A stretch of 64,000 nucleotides of DNA, from assembly GCA_037783545.1 (NCBI GenBank), contig JBBELK010000015.1, positions 1,054,001-1,118,000 of the forward strand, in the 5' to 3' direction. Each line of letters starts with the position of its first letter. The stretch's first letter is position 1. Origin of the DNA: Henricia sp. BOLD:AAB3569. Taxonomy: Eukaryota; Echinodermata; Asteroidea; Spinulosida; Echinasteridae. Positions 31,856 through 55,620 of this stretch are shown here, in pieces. A program made the position numbers and the translations under genes. The notes under the pieces were generated by a model, which saw only the letters and a list, made by a program, of their open reading frames with translations, did no database searches and was not told the origin of the DNA.

Positions 31856-32795
31856 ACTAATGGTGTGAAGTAAATTAGCAATGCCGTCTTTACGGAGAGA
31901 ATTGCATAAAGCTGATGGTTGCCGAAGGCATTTGCGTGCACCACATTGCAACAACAGCATATAGTATGTATAGAGAACTGCACAGTCTCCATTTGAAAGT
32001 GAAGAATTCAGGGCGCCATAGCCATAGTGCAAAAGGCTTATTGTGTCATATCTTCAAATGATTACTAATAAATGCTGACGGGGGTATGGTCTTCCTTTCG
32101 GATGCGGTAAAGGGCAATATTAAAATGTCCTTGTTCCCCAGTATTTTATAATTGATTTACATATGTACATGTAGATATGAAAACTGTGGGTTTACAATTA
32201 TTATTCATTTTATGATGTGGGTGTCTCCGGTTTGTGAAATGAGAACAGACCACAGAAATTTGGATTTGACCGTGTGTACTTGTACCAATGTTTATCAAAT
32301 CGTGTAATGTATGCAAGATTTTCGGGGTCAGATTGGAGCAACCTGAAGATGTCGCTCCCTCCAACCGGGTGGTTTGTTGCCGGCTACTGCTAGTGGTCTG
32401 CTGGCGGTTTAGGAGTGGCAGGCCACTGGAGGTTTGCCGCTGGTGGTTTAGGAGCGGCAGACGTGTATAGTTGATATGATCGTAACTGTTAGACACTAGT
32501 TATATTATTAAGGTTTTCGTCTTGAATGTGTACATGTATAATTAAAGGGTAAAATCGACTTTCATTCTGCTAATTTTTTTAAAATTTGTTCTTTTCATCA
32601 AATCCATCAAAACAAAAAATTGTCACGGATTCCATGAAAATGACTCTACTAATATGCCTTAATATATTTACTGCAGAAAACACAAAATTTAAGGCTAAAA
32701 AAAACCCAATCTATCATATTGGGAAAAATTTCATTCGAGTCTTATATATTCTTGCACACATCAAAATATGGGATGAGAGATAATTCATATGGCCA

Positions 32796-33118
32796 TCATT
32801 GGGATTCAAACCCGCGACCTCCGACACTCCGGGCAGATGCTCTACCAGCTAAGCTATGAGGCACAGTGGTATACTTCCTCAGGTTCCCCCCAAGACCTCT
32901 GACACACCAGGCAGATGCTCTACCAGCTAAGCTACATGTATGTATAATGAGGTACAGTGGTATACTCCTCAGGTTTCCCCCAAGACCTCTAACACACCAG
33001 GCAGATGCTCTACCAGCTAAGCTATGAGGTACAGTGGTATACTCCCTCAGGTTTCCCCCAAGACCTCTGACACACCAGGCAGATGCTCTACCAGCTGAGC
33101 TATGAGGCAGTGGTATAT
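32796..33118 (-). repeat. Tandem array of four tRNA-like heads
   Basis: On the minus strand the segment tagctcagctggtagagcat (D-arm/A-box-like) appears four times at 70-95 base spacing, each followed by ctgcctggtgtgtcagaggtc. Only the last unit has a B-box-like gcgggtttgaatccc. These are tRNA-derived but lack acceptor stems, so they are not functional tRNA genes. The 113-codon ORF across them is a by-product of the repeat. Confidence 0.8.
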
Positions 33119-33199
33119 TTCCTAAGGAGTATACCACCGTTTGGTTTATTTTTTTATTTCAATGGTGATCACCTTACCAAATATTTAGTTCATTAATAC

Positions 33200-34078
33200 A
33201 CTTAGTAAGGATTTTGTAAAAAAACGTGCCATTTTGTTCTGGAATATTTCCAAACATGTATTTCACATACAAAAACCATGCGATGCATTATACTACATGA
33301 GATCAATAACCCCAAACATTTTGAAGAATAAAACAGGAAATGCCTCAAGTCAGGAAGCCTCTCAAATATCACATTGACCATTTTGCAAATCCACCCGCTT
33401 TGCAGTCCCAACAGTTTCTTGAGATATTACTGTATTTATGAACATCTCACTAAATGAATATGGACAATTCACAATAAAGGCACCATGAAGAGTTTGACGC
33501 AGTAAGGCTACATTCACTGTGCACCATGGGGGAAAGTCCTTACAAACATTTCTAGATGTGTGATAAAGCATATGAAGAGTTCATTTTCAAAAACAGACAA
33601 ATGCCGTTTAAGATATTTTACACCTCAGTATTTTCTGTTGTGCCTTTTAAAAAATATCCAACAAAATGTAATTAAAAGGTATAAAATTGGTAAAAGCAAG
33701 TCTTTTGTGCAGATTGACTGCTTCCTTGTTGCATTTTAAAGGGTATTTTCTTGAGATACGTGAAATATCTTGAAATGGATTTATCTGTTTTTGCAAAACA
33801 GATAAATTGTGCTGCGTATTCATAAGAAACAAAAGGCATTGATTTCTCTTCACAATCATGTTTTCTAAATAGACTTCATCTAAATCAAGTATAGACCATT
33901 TGCACCGACGGGAAGTTTCATATTTTAAAAATATGTCACAATAGATCCACAAAGTGCCTACTGATGCATGGTACAATGTGATTTCCACCTAAGATGGCCA
34001 CCATGTTTTCAACTCAAATCAGAATAGTTTGTACAATAAACGATTGCAGTGACATCAACCACACAGTCAGAAAATGCC
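33200..34078. other. Intergenic DNA, nothing recognised
   Basis: AT-rich, with minus-strand ORFs of about 110 codons that show no family features. No gene supported. Confidence 0.4.
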
Positions 34079-34380
34079 CTGTCTAGTGGTCTAGTACATG
34101 TAGGTACATGAGTGGTTATGGGTTCGAGCCCAACTTGTACCAACGTGTTTATGTCCATGGGAAAGACACTTAAAAATCTCAATTGCCTCGTCAACCCAAG
34201 CGATATTTGGGGAGCTGTTAGGGGGAATGCCACAATCTAAGTGTTGATAGGGTTGTGGACCTTGGCCAGGCAGCCACCTAGTTGAAGCGAAATGGTTCTG
34301 GTGATTACCCGATGACAGCGGTAATAATGGCAACAGCGCCAGGAGTACCATATACATGTAGGGTAAACCATTATTATTAT
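34079..34380 (+). mobile_element. tRNA-derived SINE, family 1, copy 2
   Basis: B box tgggttcgagccc, then the shared body (cctcgtcaacccaagcgatatttgg, ggtaataatggcaacagcgcc) and an attattatta tail. It is the same family as 4351-4675. Confidence 0.9.
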
Positions 34381-34579
34381 TATATTAAACTGACAGTGAC
34401 GCTATGTTTTGTGAAACGCTCAAATTCCAATGTAAGATTGTAGGAGCAACTACATATTACGGTACAGGTACCTCTGTGTTGACCTTACAACTATATCGTC
34501 AAGTTGCTGTGGCAGTGCTTATCCCAACCATACTGTCTGGGGCGCTACAGCCATCCCTTGGTAGGCTCTGAAACAAATC

Positions 34580-35025
34580 GTTTGGGAAAGAATTCCATTT
34601 ACTGGTCGCCACTTTTTATCCTTATAATAACCACCAAAACGTGTAAATATTTTAACATGTTTAAAGGGAAGTGATTTTAGATGTGAAAAACATTTAACAA
34701 TTTCCTTGAAAATACCTTTTCTGCCCTGTTCCATAGACTTAACACACGGCGTCTCAGTGGCGACCAGTAAACGGAATTCATACCATAATGAAAACCAGTA
34801 TAACAAGTTATTTGCAGATATGCCAACATTGCAATTTAAAAAAAAAAGTAATTTGCCATGGGGCACCCGCTTTATACACAAATATTTTTACACCCAAGCC
34901 CTATTTAAACCCCACATTTGAAGCTATGCATTCTAGAATTATGTCACAATACTGATCGTCAATGGCTGAAACATTTGTACAAACTACGCCTAAATCGGAA
35001 ATGTTGGCATCTCTGCATTTGGAGT
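34580..35025. mobile_element. Two adjacent fold-back elements
   Basis: 34588-34785 has ends gaattccatttactggtcgccac and gtggcgaccagtaaacggaattc. 34815-35020 has ends gatgccaacattgcaattt and gaaatgttggcatc and is related to 47908-48090. A fragment of the first family is at 54870-54960. Confidence 0.75.
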
Positions 35026-35304
35026 ACTGTGGCGGAGTGGTTTGGGTAGTTGACTTGCCACTTCTCATAAGTTATGTTGTACACTGGTTTAAAATCTGTA
35101 GAAATATTGTCATTTAAAGTCACTTATAATTTTGAAATTGTGGTTGAAAATATTTCATGTTATTTTAAAAAGCCCCATCTAGCTAGTGTAACTTCATGTG
35201 GAGAGATCTTTTAATCATGTACAAAAAAACGCCCCCACAAAACCACCACAGACAACATACACAAACTTAAGCCAAATATCACAAACATTGTTTCAACAGC
35301 CAAT

Positions 35305-35357
35305 CGGGGGAATCACAGACCCGGGGGAATCACAGACCCGGGGGAATCACAGACCCG
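35305..35357. repeat. 17-base tandem repeat, three copies
   Basis: Unit ggggaatcacagacccg repeats with an exact 17-base period (aatcac at 35311, 35328 and 35345). Confidence 0.95.
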
Positions 35358-35775
35358 AGGGAAATGGTTAAAATGATACTTATAGGCCATCAAACTCACA
35401 CCTAATAGAATAAAATCCAAATTGGTAAAAGTCAAGAAAGTTGAGTACAGCCAGTCGTCAGTTTAATTGGTACACATGTGATCACTGAAGCATAACGCTG
35501 TCTCAAGAAAAGTAAACTGTGTGCAGACAGTGGAAACAAATTAACAAAAGGAACATCATCTCAGTAAAATCTCAAAAAAAAACCACAAAAAAAACCTTTG
35601 ATGTAGACACATCTTACGGTTTTTAAGTTTCAAGAAACTACATATTGCTGGATATAAGGACACGCAAGTCATGTTGTGGGAAAGGACAGACAGAGGCAAG
35701 GGTTCTATATGAAACATGCATAATGCAAATTTAAAAAGCATATGTTCAGAAAAATGGGTTTTGTTTCAATTTAAC

Positions 35776-36080
35776 AATTATATAAAATACCTCCCCATAA
35801 TGCTATCCATGGGAAGAAAACAGGAAATTTGCAATCTACAATTTGGATGCGGAAGCAAAAAGGTTGGTGTAATCACTGCACTGCTTTTTGTAACTGGATA
35901 AACTAGTTTACAAAATGTCGGTTGTTTCTTGATGATATCCTTCAAAATATACGGATTGAGAATGCAAAATTTCAAAATGGTTAGGAGAAAAAAATAAAAA
36001 CTGATACGTATCAAAATCTAATAACACCCATGGGAAAAATGGGTCGGTCAAAAATGTGATCTGGACTTGCTTCTTTAAAG
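35776..36080 (+). mobile_element. Member of the ggagcgtgtccag MITE family
   Basis: It shares catgggaagaaaacaggaaat, tttggatgcggaagcaaaaa, gtgtaatcactgcactgctt and catgggaaaaatgggtc with 38583-38899, 45968-46231 and 55880-56215. Confidence 0.8.
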
Positions 36081-36289
36081 AATCCTGGAAAACACATTGA
36101 GGTGATGGACCCAGCTGCAGTTATATGCCACTATGGGAAATATTGTGAACGATCTGGCACCTTTTTAACTAAGCGACAATTTATGCATACAATATCGGGA
36201 ACAAGCGACATGGAATAACAATTTCAATGATTGCAAAGCTAATTAACTTCTATGAGCGTTTCACTGGGCACATAAGCCTGATTACGGAG

Positions 36290-36899
36290 TATTTATGTAT
36301 TTATTTATGTATTTATTTGTCAGAGACGCAGTTGAAACCACTAGTGTGGTAATAGTAGTATTAAGTAGTAAAAGAATTATGGCGGTTTATTATTCCAGTG
36401 CAGTGGCACTCTTGGAGGGGGGTTATGAGGGTGGCAACCCCACCCTTGAACGGTGAACTACATGCAATGTTTAATGAAGAAATAAATAAAATATTGTATT
36501 AAAAATCCTTTCCTAAAACCTTTTTAAAAAGCACCTAAAGTGCCTTAGATTGCAGGAGAAAGCACCTAAATTCCCAGCAGGGCGTGTTTTCTGCACACAG
36601 TAGGAGCCACAACCCCACCCTTAACAAAAAGCCAGATCCGTCCATGTCCAGTGGCACTTCAGGTGTGTCTACTTGAAATCATAAAAATGAGAGATGGTTC
36701 TGCAATTTTATGTGTAGAGTTACAAGTCCATATTATGTATTTGCCAAGGGTCTTTTGCTTGGGGTTGGGTCAGGAAATATATTAACTAGAGATCCCGTTT
36801 GACCGTTTGGGTAGAGTCAATTAATGAAAAGCTGGCAGTTTGAGATAGATGGTGTTTTTAGATCCTCTAGGTACCAGAGGGTTGAACATTTCAATCTTG
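36290..36899. other. Intergenic DNA with an atttatgt microsatellite
   Basis: tatgtatttatttatgtatttattt lies near 36294-36320. Nothing else is recognised and no gene is supported. Confidence 0.5.
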
Positions 36900-37112
36900 G
36901 GGCCAATTTCATAGTGTTGCTTAAGCATTAGCTAAAAAGGCGTGCTTAGTATAGCAGACGCGTGAAGCGATATTTCAGTGTGGTTAAGCATGCGCGCACT
37001 TGCAGTTAAGGCCTGTTTTTAGTTGCTTACTGTCAACGACGTCTATGAAATAGCCCGACGCTCGGTTAAGAGAAAATAGGCTGTCAAGCAGTGTTATAAA
37101 ATTGGCACCTAG
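36899..37112. mobile_element. Diverged MITE of the ggggccaatttcat family
   Basis: It starts ggggccaatttcatagtgttgctta and ends cagtgttataaaattggcacc. It is related to 16822-17061 and 62800-63038, with more divergence. Confidence 0.65.
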
Positions 37113-37194
37113 TCTGGTGCTGGGTTGAGTTCAACCTGGGGTGAAACAATTGCTCTAGTGTGAAACGTCGCATGTAATTTGGCTAATTGGTAAT

Positions 37195-37370
37195 AAGATT
37201 GAGCAGTTAACTTGCAGTCACATGGACACTGGTTCGAATCCCAGCTTGTACCCCTAGGCAAAACACTTGCAAAACTACACATTGCACACACTTTGCTCCA
37301 TTCTTCGGATGGGATGTAAAACCATACATCTAGTGTGATGTGTATTGCACCTAAAATCATCCCTAGACAC
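37195..37370 (+). mobile_element. tRNA-derived SINE (degraded)
   Basis: B-box-like actggttcgaatcccag is followed by caaaacacttgcaaaac and a body without a clear tail. An A box is not convincing. Confidence 0.5.
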
Positions 37371-38025
37371 TAATTTGTAAGAGAAGAGGACATTAATTTG
37401 TTTATGGTTTGTGTAAACATGATTAAAAACTTACTTTCGTTTTAGTCAGATTTCAAGACTGTGACTGAGTCTGCCCTTGGGGCTGAATCTGAAAGACAAA
37501 AGAAATTTCTCTACTAAACGAACAAAAGCAAACAAAAAGAACTAAAATACTATGGAACCCCAAATGACACAGCAAATGAAAAAAACAGAAACGAAATTAT
37601 GTTACTTGGTTCAGGTCAGACATCGTCAGTTACCGGGGTACTTGTAAAAGATTCTAGGTAATTCTGGGCGAGTAAAGTTAAGGCAATTTTTTAAAAAGAG
37701 TTTTAAGGCTAAACAATTCTAGGCAGAATGTACCTTTAATAAATGAGAAAATAAAAATCCAACAAAATGGCTCTGATGAAACGCCTGTGGAAACTAATAG
37801 GAACTTGAATCCCTAAGGAACATGGGCAGAGGAGGAAGACTGCAAGACACTTGGGAAATTAATCTATTAAACAGAACAAAATAAACGGTCCGGGTACTGT
37901 TCAGGAACCTGAATGCATGATTTTATGTCAAATTATACGCTGGTTCGAAGAATATAATTGTTGTGAGAGAAAGCAAGTGCCTTTTTAATGGTGGTTGATA
38001 AAGCAGTAGACATTATAGGTATTTA

Positions 38026-38467
38026 GGTCTTTCCACGCTAATGGGCCTATTTGAAAAATACCTCGTCAATAATTCCTTTCAGATGTCTTCATTTTATCTC
38101 AAACTTAAAGAAATTCCCTTGTACTATTTCTCAGGAGATAACTTTTGCCCAAAAAGGAAAGAAAATGCTGCCACGAGATACATCTCTGAAAACCCTGTGC
38201 ACAATTTTTCCATATACTGTACGTATGTAACGGTGGACAGACAAAAATGTCACAATTTTGTCTGTCCATCGTTACATACGTATATGGAAAAATTGTGCAC
38301 AGGGTTTTCAAAGATGTATGTTGTGGCAGCATTTTCTTACCTTTTTGGGCAAAAGTTATCTGCTGAGAACAGTACAAGGGAATTTCTTTAAGTTTGAGAT
38401 AAAATGAAGACATCTGAAAGGGATTATTTATGTATTTTTCAAATAGGCCCATTAGCGTGGAAAGACC
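38026..38467. mobile_element. 442-bp near-perfect palindrome
   Basis: The ends ggtctttccacgctaatgggcc and its complement fold over the full length to the centre at about 38245 (tgtccaccgttacatacg paired with cgtatgtaacggtggaca-like). The ORFs on both strands here are copies of one arm. It belongs to the same broad type as 52828-53215 (shared accctgtg...cagggtttt blocks). Confidence 0.92.
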
Positions 38468-38582
38468 CATTTGAATACTGCGTCATTCTATTTTTGCCAC
38501 AAAATCGAATGCTGCACAAAATCAACGGCTCAAATTTATTTTTAGGGTAAGTATGCAATTCTACTCTCGCATCATGCCATTT

Positions 38583-38899
38583 AAAGGAGTGTGGCCAGAT
38601 TTTTCCCAAAAAAATGGATTTCATTCTAACATACATGTAACAACGAAATAAAATACTTCCCCAAAATACTATGCATGTGAAGAAAACAGGACATTTTTAA
38701 TCTCCAATTTGGATGTGGAAGCAAAAGGGTTGGTGTAATCACTGCACTGCTTTATGTAACCGGATAAATTAGTTTACTAAATTTCGGTGGATTTTTTACA
38801 ATATCCTTGGAAATATGACAAATGGTATAATATCAAAATCTCAACACCCATGGGAAAACTGGGGGCGTGAAAATGTGATCTGGTCACGCTCCTTTAATA
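38583..38899 (+). mobile_element. Member of the ggagcgtgtccag MITE family
   Basis: The ends are aaaggagtgtggccagat and tctggtcacgctccttta, imperfect inverted copies. The interior matches 35776-36080 and 55880-56215. Confidence 0.85.
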
Positions 38900-41800
38900 G
38901 AAATAAATGCGACCGATTTAAAAGCCGCATCAATCAGCATTCAAATTCACAGGGCCTTTTTCAAAGCATGATCCTTATGTAGGGGAAACAAATTACAAAA
39001 CATTAGCATTTTGCATTAACTTCCAGCATTCAGAAAGAATTATATCAAAATTATAGATAATCCTTAGCAAACTTTGAGCAGTATGTATTGTAAATATGGT
39101 GCTGACATTTTAAACACAAAGGCGAAATTTTAAACATGATGGGAGGAAAAAAAAGAAGAAAGTTCTGCAGGTAAGTTTGTCAATTAATGAGTTATCGCAA
39201 AACGTGATAAACACCAAATCCAAGAAGATTTAGATAATGGTGTCAGTACATTCTTGGTTGGTGGTCCTATACATTTGTCAAAGATTATTGGCAAAAATAT
39301 GTTTTACTTATTGGAATTTGTCATTGACTGCAGTGCTTAGTTGTTATACAAAATGGCAGTTTTCTCAACATGCCAAAAATGGAAAGCATTTTGCAATGAA
39401 ACTCTTCAACTGAAAGTGCTTCTGTCTCCAGTAGCATGCAAGTGTAACATCAGTAGTAGTAGAATTGTCTACATGTAATTTGCCTAAAAAATTCAGTAAC
39501 CACTAATAAAATCCATTTGGTATTCAGGAAAACGGCATGGACTAAAGCATTTACATTTTGCAAAACTGATTTACCAGGGCGCTATAAGAGATGTATTCTA
39601 CAAAATGCACTCCAACTCAATAAGGAGGGCAATGGAAACATGTGCGTGCGGAAACATACACAATTTTGCCTTGATGACGCGCAGCGAGTGTACCACCGAT
39701 ATTGATTAAAGCGTCACCTAATACCAATGAGGTGCTCCAACCATCTTGAGATCAGAGTGGCTGTTGGCAACGCACGCTTACATATTGACACTTGTCCGTT
39801 TTCTGGAAGGTGTTAGCGCAGTGATCCCGGTGAGACACGAACCACCAGGATGCATCGATAATGGGTGTGTGAAAATCATTATCCCTAAACACTCGGAGTA
39901 AAATTGTACATGAATGGCACTTGTAACTTTAGCTTTTCAACATGACACTGTCGTACTTATTTTTCTGTTAGTCTCTGTGTTCTTATACCCGGTACCCTCT
40001 AGAGACACTTTTTGGAACATTGGTATAGGAATTACGACGCACTGAACTCGTTTTAAATTTTGTGAAATCGATTCCTGGTTCACTTTTGATTTTCTGATGG
40101 CTGTGACCTTTTATCCAAATTAAAGTATCCTCAAATACGTTTTTTTTTTTTTCTCCCCTGGAATAAAAACTAAATAAATGTTGTCCCCATTCCCAGCAAT
40201 AAAGACACATACTGTACTCAAGTCACAATGAATTAGCTTCACATAAAATGACCACCACAAAGATAAATGACTGTCTTGAAGAATTTATGCCAAAGCTTAT
40301 TGCAAGTCTCAAAATAAATGATTCCTAATTGTAGCAAGACAACACAGCTAGGGCCAATGTTTGCCAGAAGAAAAGAGATCTGCACGATTGCAACAAACAA
40401 CATCACAACACAAATCACATAATCTTGGCTGTGTTGGTAAACCTGACAGATGTTCCTGTGTAGTAAATGTGGGTAGACTATAATATAAAGGAAACCTAAG
40501 ACAAGAGTTTCTATGATCAAGGAGAGACACTAATGGCCAGTCCAAAGGCCAACACCACATGATGGATGCGGTAAACATTTCCTGATCTTGATAGCGATAT
40601 TACATAAAGTGGTTCCAACGGTCTAACTGAGAAATGGGTGTGGGTCATTCCATAAAAACTGGACACAGTGTCCCCCTTACGTTGTGACACTTTTGGAGTT
40701 GATTTTTTATAATTACCGGACTACAGAGAACGATTACCCTTGACATATAAAGAATGTATGACCTCATGAATCGAACACCAGCTTTATCTGTTGATACTAC
40801 CCAAAACATAACGAGAACGATTCAATAAACTAGTGCGATCTTCTAATTCAAGTGTAACATTTTGAAACTTTCACTCAAAATTTAACAAATTTCGCTCATA
40901 ATGTAATTTGAATCGATAAAGTCCAGGCACTACAGCTGGGTAAAATCAGCAACTACCGTAACCAGAAAGAAATTAGTCAAAAAGACTTGAAATGTAATCG
41001 CAAGATTTGAAAAATGCCTTGGAGTCCCTCCCCTTACGTCGTGAAACAATTTTCTTGAATATTTTAAAGAGTATGATACCAAGACATGTGTAAACCTTTG
41101 TAAATTATTCTAAATATTCTACATTATTTAGAAATTACACAGAAATTTCTTTAAACAATTTTGAAAAGGCCATTTTTACAAATGCATCAAAGTGTCACAC
41201 TTTGGCTACTATTTTTATGGAAATACCCATGGTTATGGGAATGGTACCAAAGTATTTCCGAAATGATAATCGTGCTTAGTAGAAACGTGTGCATTGACTG
41301 GAGACCGTTTTGGGCTTCTCAAGACATACATTGTACCCTCCAGTACAGTGTTTGGACAATTTCACATCTGGCTTAAGTTGCCACTGTGTTATTTTAATTT
41401 TAAAATTAATTTTAAACAACCCTGGCAATAATCCTTGCACCTGCTGCACAGTCCTAATTATGTTTACCGACATACTCAACATCGAAGACTTAAAGGAAGG
41501 TACAACACTTGTTTGAAGTTATCGACAAATTTAATCAAAAATATTACCGATGTATTGCCCGGTGCATAAACCTACATGAGAATTAGAGAATCTTGTTTTC
41601 AACGTCGGCAACATAATTAATTTTGATGATAAACTAATGCAACTATGTGCTGCGCCATATTTGAAATTTTGAAAGGGATGATGACGTCAACCATGCAACG
41701 ATTGCATAGATGACGTCAAGATTGATGCCTTGTTTCCCACACGCCGTGAAGTATGTAAAAATCTGTTGTGTCCTGACTAGCGCCCTCTCAAGTCCGAGCG

Positions 41801-43330
41801 CCGAACTGCAAAAGATGCCGACTTACATGAAGCGTACAAAGTTAGGCAACCCTTTGCAAGTGTTGTCTCTTCCTTTAACATATATAAAATATAGGGCCTA
41901 CATACATGTAGTTCCAAAAAACAAGCACAGCAACAGTAATCTAAAAGAGCACTTCTTATAAGAAATGTCAGGATTGGGGAAAATATCTATATTTAAAAAA
42001 AAAACATGGTAGACAATCCACAACTGTTATGATGGCAAATAGGCACCAGTTAACAAATAACCCAAAGAAAATAGCATTGGAAAAGTTTACAAAGAGTTGA
42101 GAATACTATGGACAAAAACACATTGGATAAATTAAAACAGACCCACTTGACATAAAGGATTTGTTGACATCTCTGGACAACATAACCAGTAATTAAGACT
42201 TAAGGCTATGCATGGTGGAAATCAACATGTGTATGGGTTTGCGGTAGCACCATGTGAATCTCTTTTGTATATGTGTGGTTCTGAAAAGAACCAGTGAGTG
42301 TGAACTCAACGTTTCCAACAGCGTGCTCTGTTCATCTTCAGGAGAAGTGCCGGACTCGTGATGATGCAGGGCTTAAGTACTGGTTGAGGGATTCAGTGTA
42401 CAATGTGTGCAGTAATTTATAGATTTTCCAACATCCAGTGAGACATGAGAACAACAAAATGGCACAAACACAGAGAATCACAAGGATGGGAGTGATAGAG
42501 GGGTTGTACGTGTCCCTGTTTCATCTAGCCAATCCGTCCACCTGTCTTTTGGACGGGCAGTGTGTGATTTTAGACAAGGCACTTTGCGAAATGGACAATA
42601 AAACATGACGGGTAGAATTTTGTCAAATGGACATTACAAATAACAGGTGGATTTTTGGTTTAAAATGTATACATACTTGAGCGACTAAACTGCATTTTGT
42701 TAAGAATGAAAACAAAAGTACACTTGTAATCTGTGGGCCGGCCGTGGTATGAGTTGTGACTCTCGTACATGTTGTATGGACACAGTATGTATGTGTGCCC
42801 TACGTGACCACATGACATGTATCACAATTTTACATTTGCCTGGTGTCCGTAAACACTTTATGCATTTGTGTGCCTTTCAATTTTTGCCAGTCACAGGACG
42901 GGTAGTTTTTAACTGCATCTAAGTAGGACAGGCAGTTTTGGAAATCTTAGATAAAACCCTGGGTTGTGCGGGTTTTTGTATTCAAATGAGGGATATTTAA
43001 CAATAGGAATAATAGGGTCTGCGATTGCCAAGGACGTCCGCGATTTGGAATCGTGTACAAAACAGATTAGAGCAGTCGCCAAAAAAACAAACAAAAGAGG
43101 ATTTTCACAGTGGGAGGCGGGTACAAGACTACATGCACTGGTTTGGTTCCCACAATGTGCTCACCTCCATTAACACTCACATTAGCAAACTACCAGTTAT
43201 CCAGAAGGCAGAAGTGAAAACACACAGATAGAGTTTAACAGTCAGACGGGATTGACCAAATTGTCGTGTTGAAGTCGATCAGGTTGTCAAACCAGACATG
43301 TGTACACATTTCAAACCAGGGTTGTAACGA
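38900..43330. other. Long AT-rich intergenic stretch without a recognised gene
   Basis: I found no conserved exon. Points of note are paired TGACGTCA sites at 41682 and 41711, a poly-T/poly-A run near 40140, and a CTCF-like agcgccctct at 41779. It probably lies between the last coding exon of CSN1 (if that exon is at about 37.8 kb, it is within the CSN1 transcript) and other DNA. Confidence 0.45.
41682..41718. promoter_or_regulatory. Paired consensus CRE sites around an inverted ATGCAA repeat
   Basis: TGACGTCA occurs at 41682-41689 and again at 41711-41718. Between them is atgcaacgattgcat, which is itself an inverted repeat. TGACGTCA is the full CREB/ATF consensus. No adjacent gene start is recognised, so function is inferred only. 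Confidence 0.4.
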
Positions 43331-43349
43331 GTCTCCCTCTGCTCGAGTC

Positions 43350-43445
43350 CCAAGTCAAGTCAAGTCAAGTCAAGCTGCCTTCGCGTCTCAATTCAAGTCA
43401 AGTCGAACTGCCTTTGAGTCTCAAGTCAAGTCAAAATGTCCACAC
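43350..43445. repeat. caagt pentanucleotide microsatellite
   Basis: Runs of caagtcaagtcaagtcaagt occur in three interrupted blocks within about 95 bases, separated by gctgccttcgcgtctcaatt-type spacers. Confidence 0.85.
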
Positions 43446-44288
43446 TGGACTTATCGTCTCGGGAAAGGTTCCCTGGTCAATTTTTCTGGGCAGCAGTTGG
43501 CCAGGAAAAGTAACCGCTGAAAAGTTACTGAGAGGAAAATGTCCTAGGCTGTCCGCATTGGACTTAAAATGGCAAAAGTACCCATCGTCTCGATACATGT
43601 AAGTTTTCCCCAAAAATGTCCAATGTGGACAGGCCTAAAGACACAAACATTACACAAAACCCATACACACAAAGCATGCACACTTTGTTTTATCCATTCA
43701 TGCTAAAACGCCTCATTGAGAAAATTGTAAAAAAATGATGTAAATATAATGAGCAACAAAATGTTCTCCACATTTTGACTTTATAAAAAGCAGTCAATCT
43801 GAGAGCGGGAATTTTGAGCACACAGAAGCTTTCTGCAGTCATGCATAATGAAGCTTTTATGTGAACATTTTGATGTCAACTTAATTACAAAAGAAATTTT
43901 CAAATTTTGATTAAACTGAAAATTTTGCATTTCTTTTGCTGCTTAGTATATAAACAATGTAAAAACCTTAAAAACCTTAAATAATTCCAAAAAGGAATAC
44001 TTTTTTTCAGAAAATTCCATTACTATATGATATCCCTCCTTAAAAGAAAAACAATCAGATTCCTAAATTGAAGTGTTGGATATTACAGGAACAAACACAA
44101 ACAAACAAAAAATATATAATCAAATTCTCCAGGGAATAGTTGGGGTCAAACAATACTTGATAAAATCAAAATGGCAAAAACAAAAAATGAAATTGAAAAA
44201 GTAACATCTGGCCGAAGACTAAACTAGTCACTGCACAATTTAACAATTCATTTTTCTTTTAATTTTAAAACAAAAAATTTGCTCTTAC

Positions 44289-55356
<11,068 letters not shown>

Positions 55357-55620
55357 TGTGCTTCTAATTCTCGTCTTGCCGGCCGCCTTTGGCCTCGCCT
55401 CGGTTGTGAGAAAAATCACAGACCGTACCACTGAGCAAACTAGGCGCAGGCAGCTCACAGACACGAAATGACCGAAATAGACTAGTTCTCTGTCCCTACA
55501 TTTCACAAACCAAAAGAGGGCGCTACGGAAACCAAACCACAATATCGGACTTGGAACCAAGTCTATGACCGAACATGGACCGAAGCAGTGCAATGCACAA
55601 AAGCGCAATGAAGTACGTAA
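55357..55620 (-). promoter_or_regulatory. CSN1 5' UTR and presumed promoter
   Basis: GC-rich leader (gaggcgaggccaaaggcggccggc) directly precedes the ATG at 55356, with no TATA box seen. A CTCF-like agagggcgct lies at 55515-55524. The 134-codon minus-strand ORF that begins at 55608 overlaps exon 1 in the coding frame, but the CSN1-like sequence begins only at its internal MPLPLQ. Confidence 0.45.

Larger units (their letters stand above)
31101..32652. mobile_element. TIR-bounded region of about 1.55 kb containing satellite-like arrays
   Basis: tagtagagtcattttcatggaatccgtga at 31101 and its reverse complement ending near 32652 (tcacggattccatgaaaatgactctacta) are almost perfect. They continue with ttgatggatttgatga and its complement. 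Between them lie two tandem arrays (31245-31600 and 31664-31855) and no gene. Confidence 0.7.

Noticed and set aside
32796..33137. 113-codon minus-strand ORF with LAGRASAWCVRGLGGNL repeats
   Set aside because: It is a translation of tandem tRNA-like heads, a well-known source of false proteins.
38041..38470. Two similar ORFs on opposite strands (116 and 121 codons)
   Set aside because: They are the two arms of a palindrome and not a gene pair.
40239..40520. Hydrophobic 93-codon minus-strand ORF as a membrane protein
   Set aside because: AT-rich sequence gives hydrophobic codons by chance; no family motif or splice context seen.
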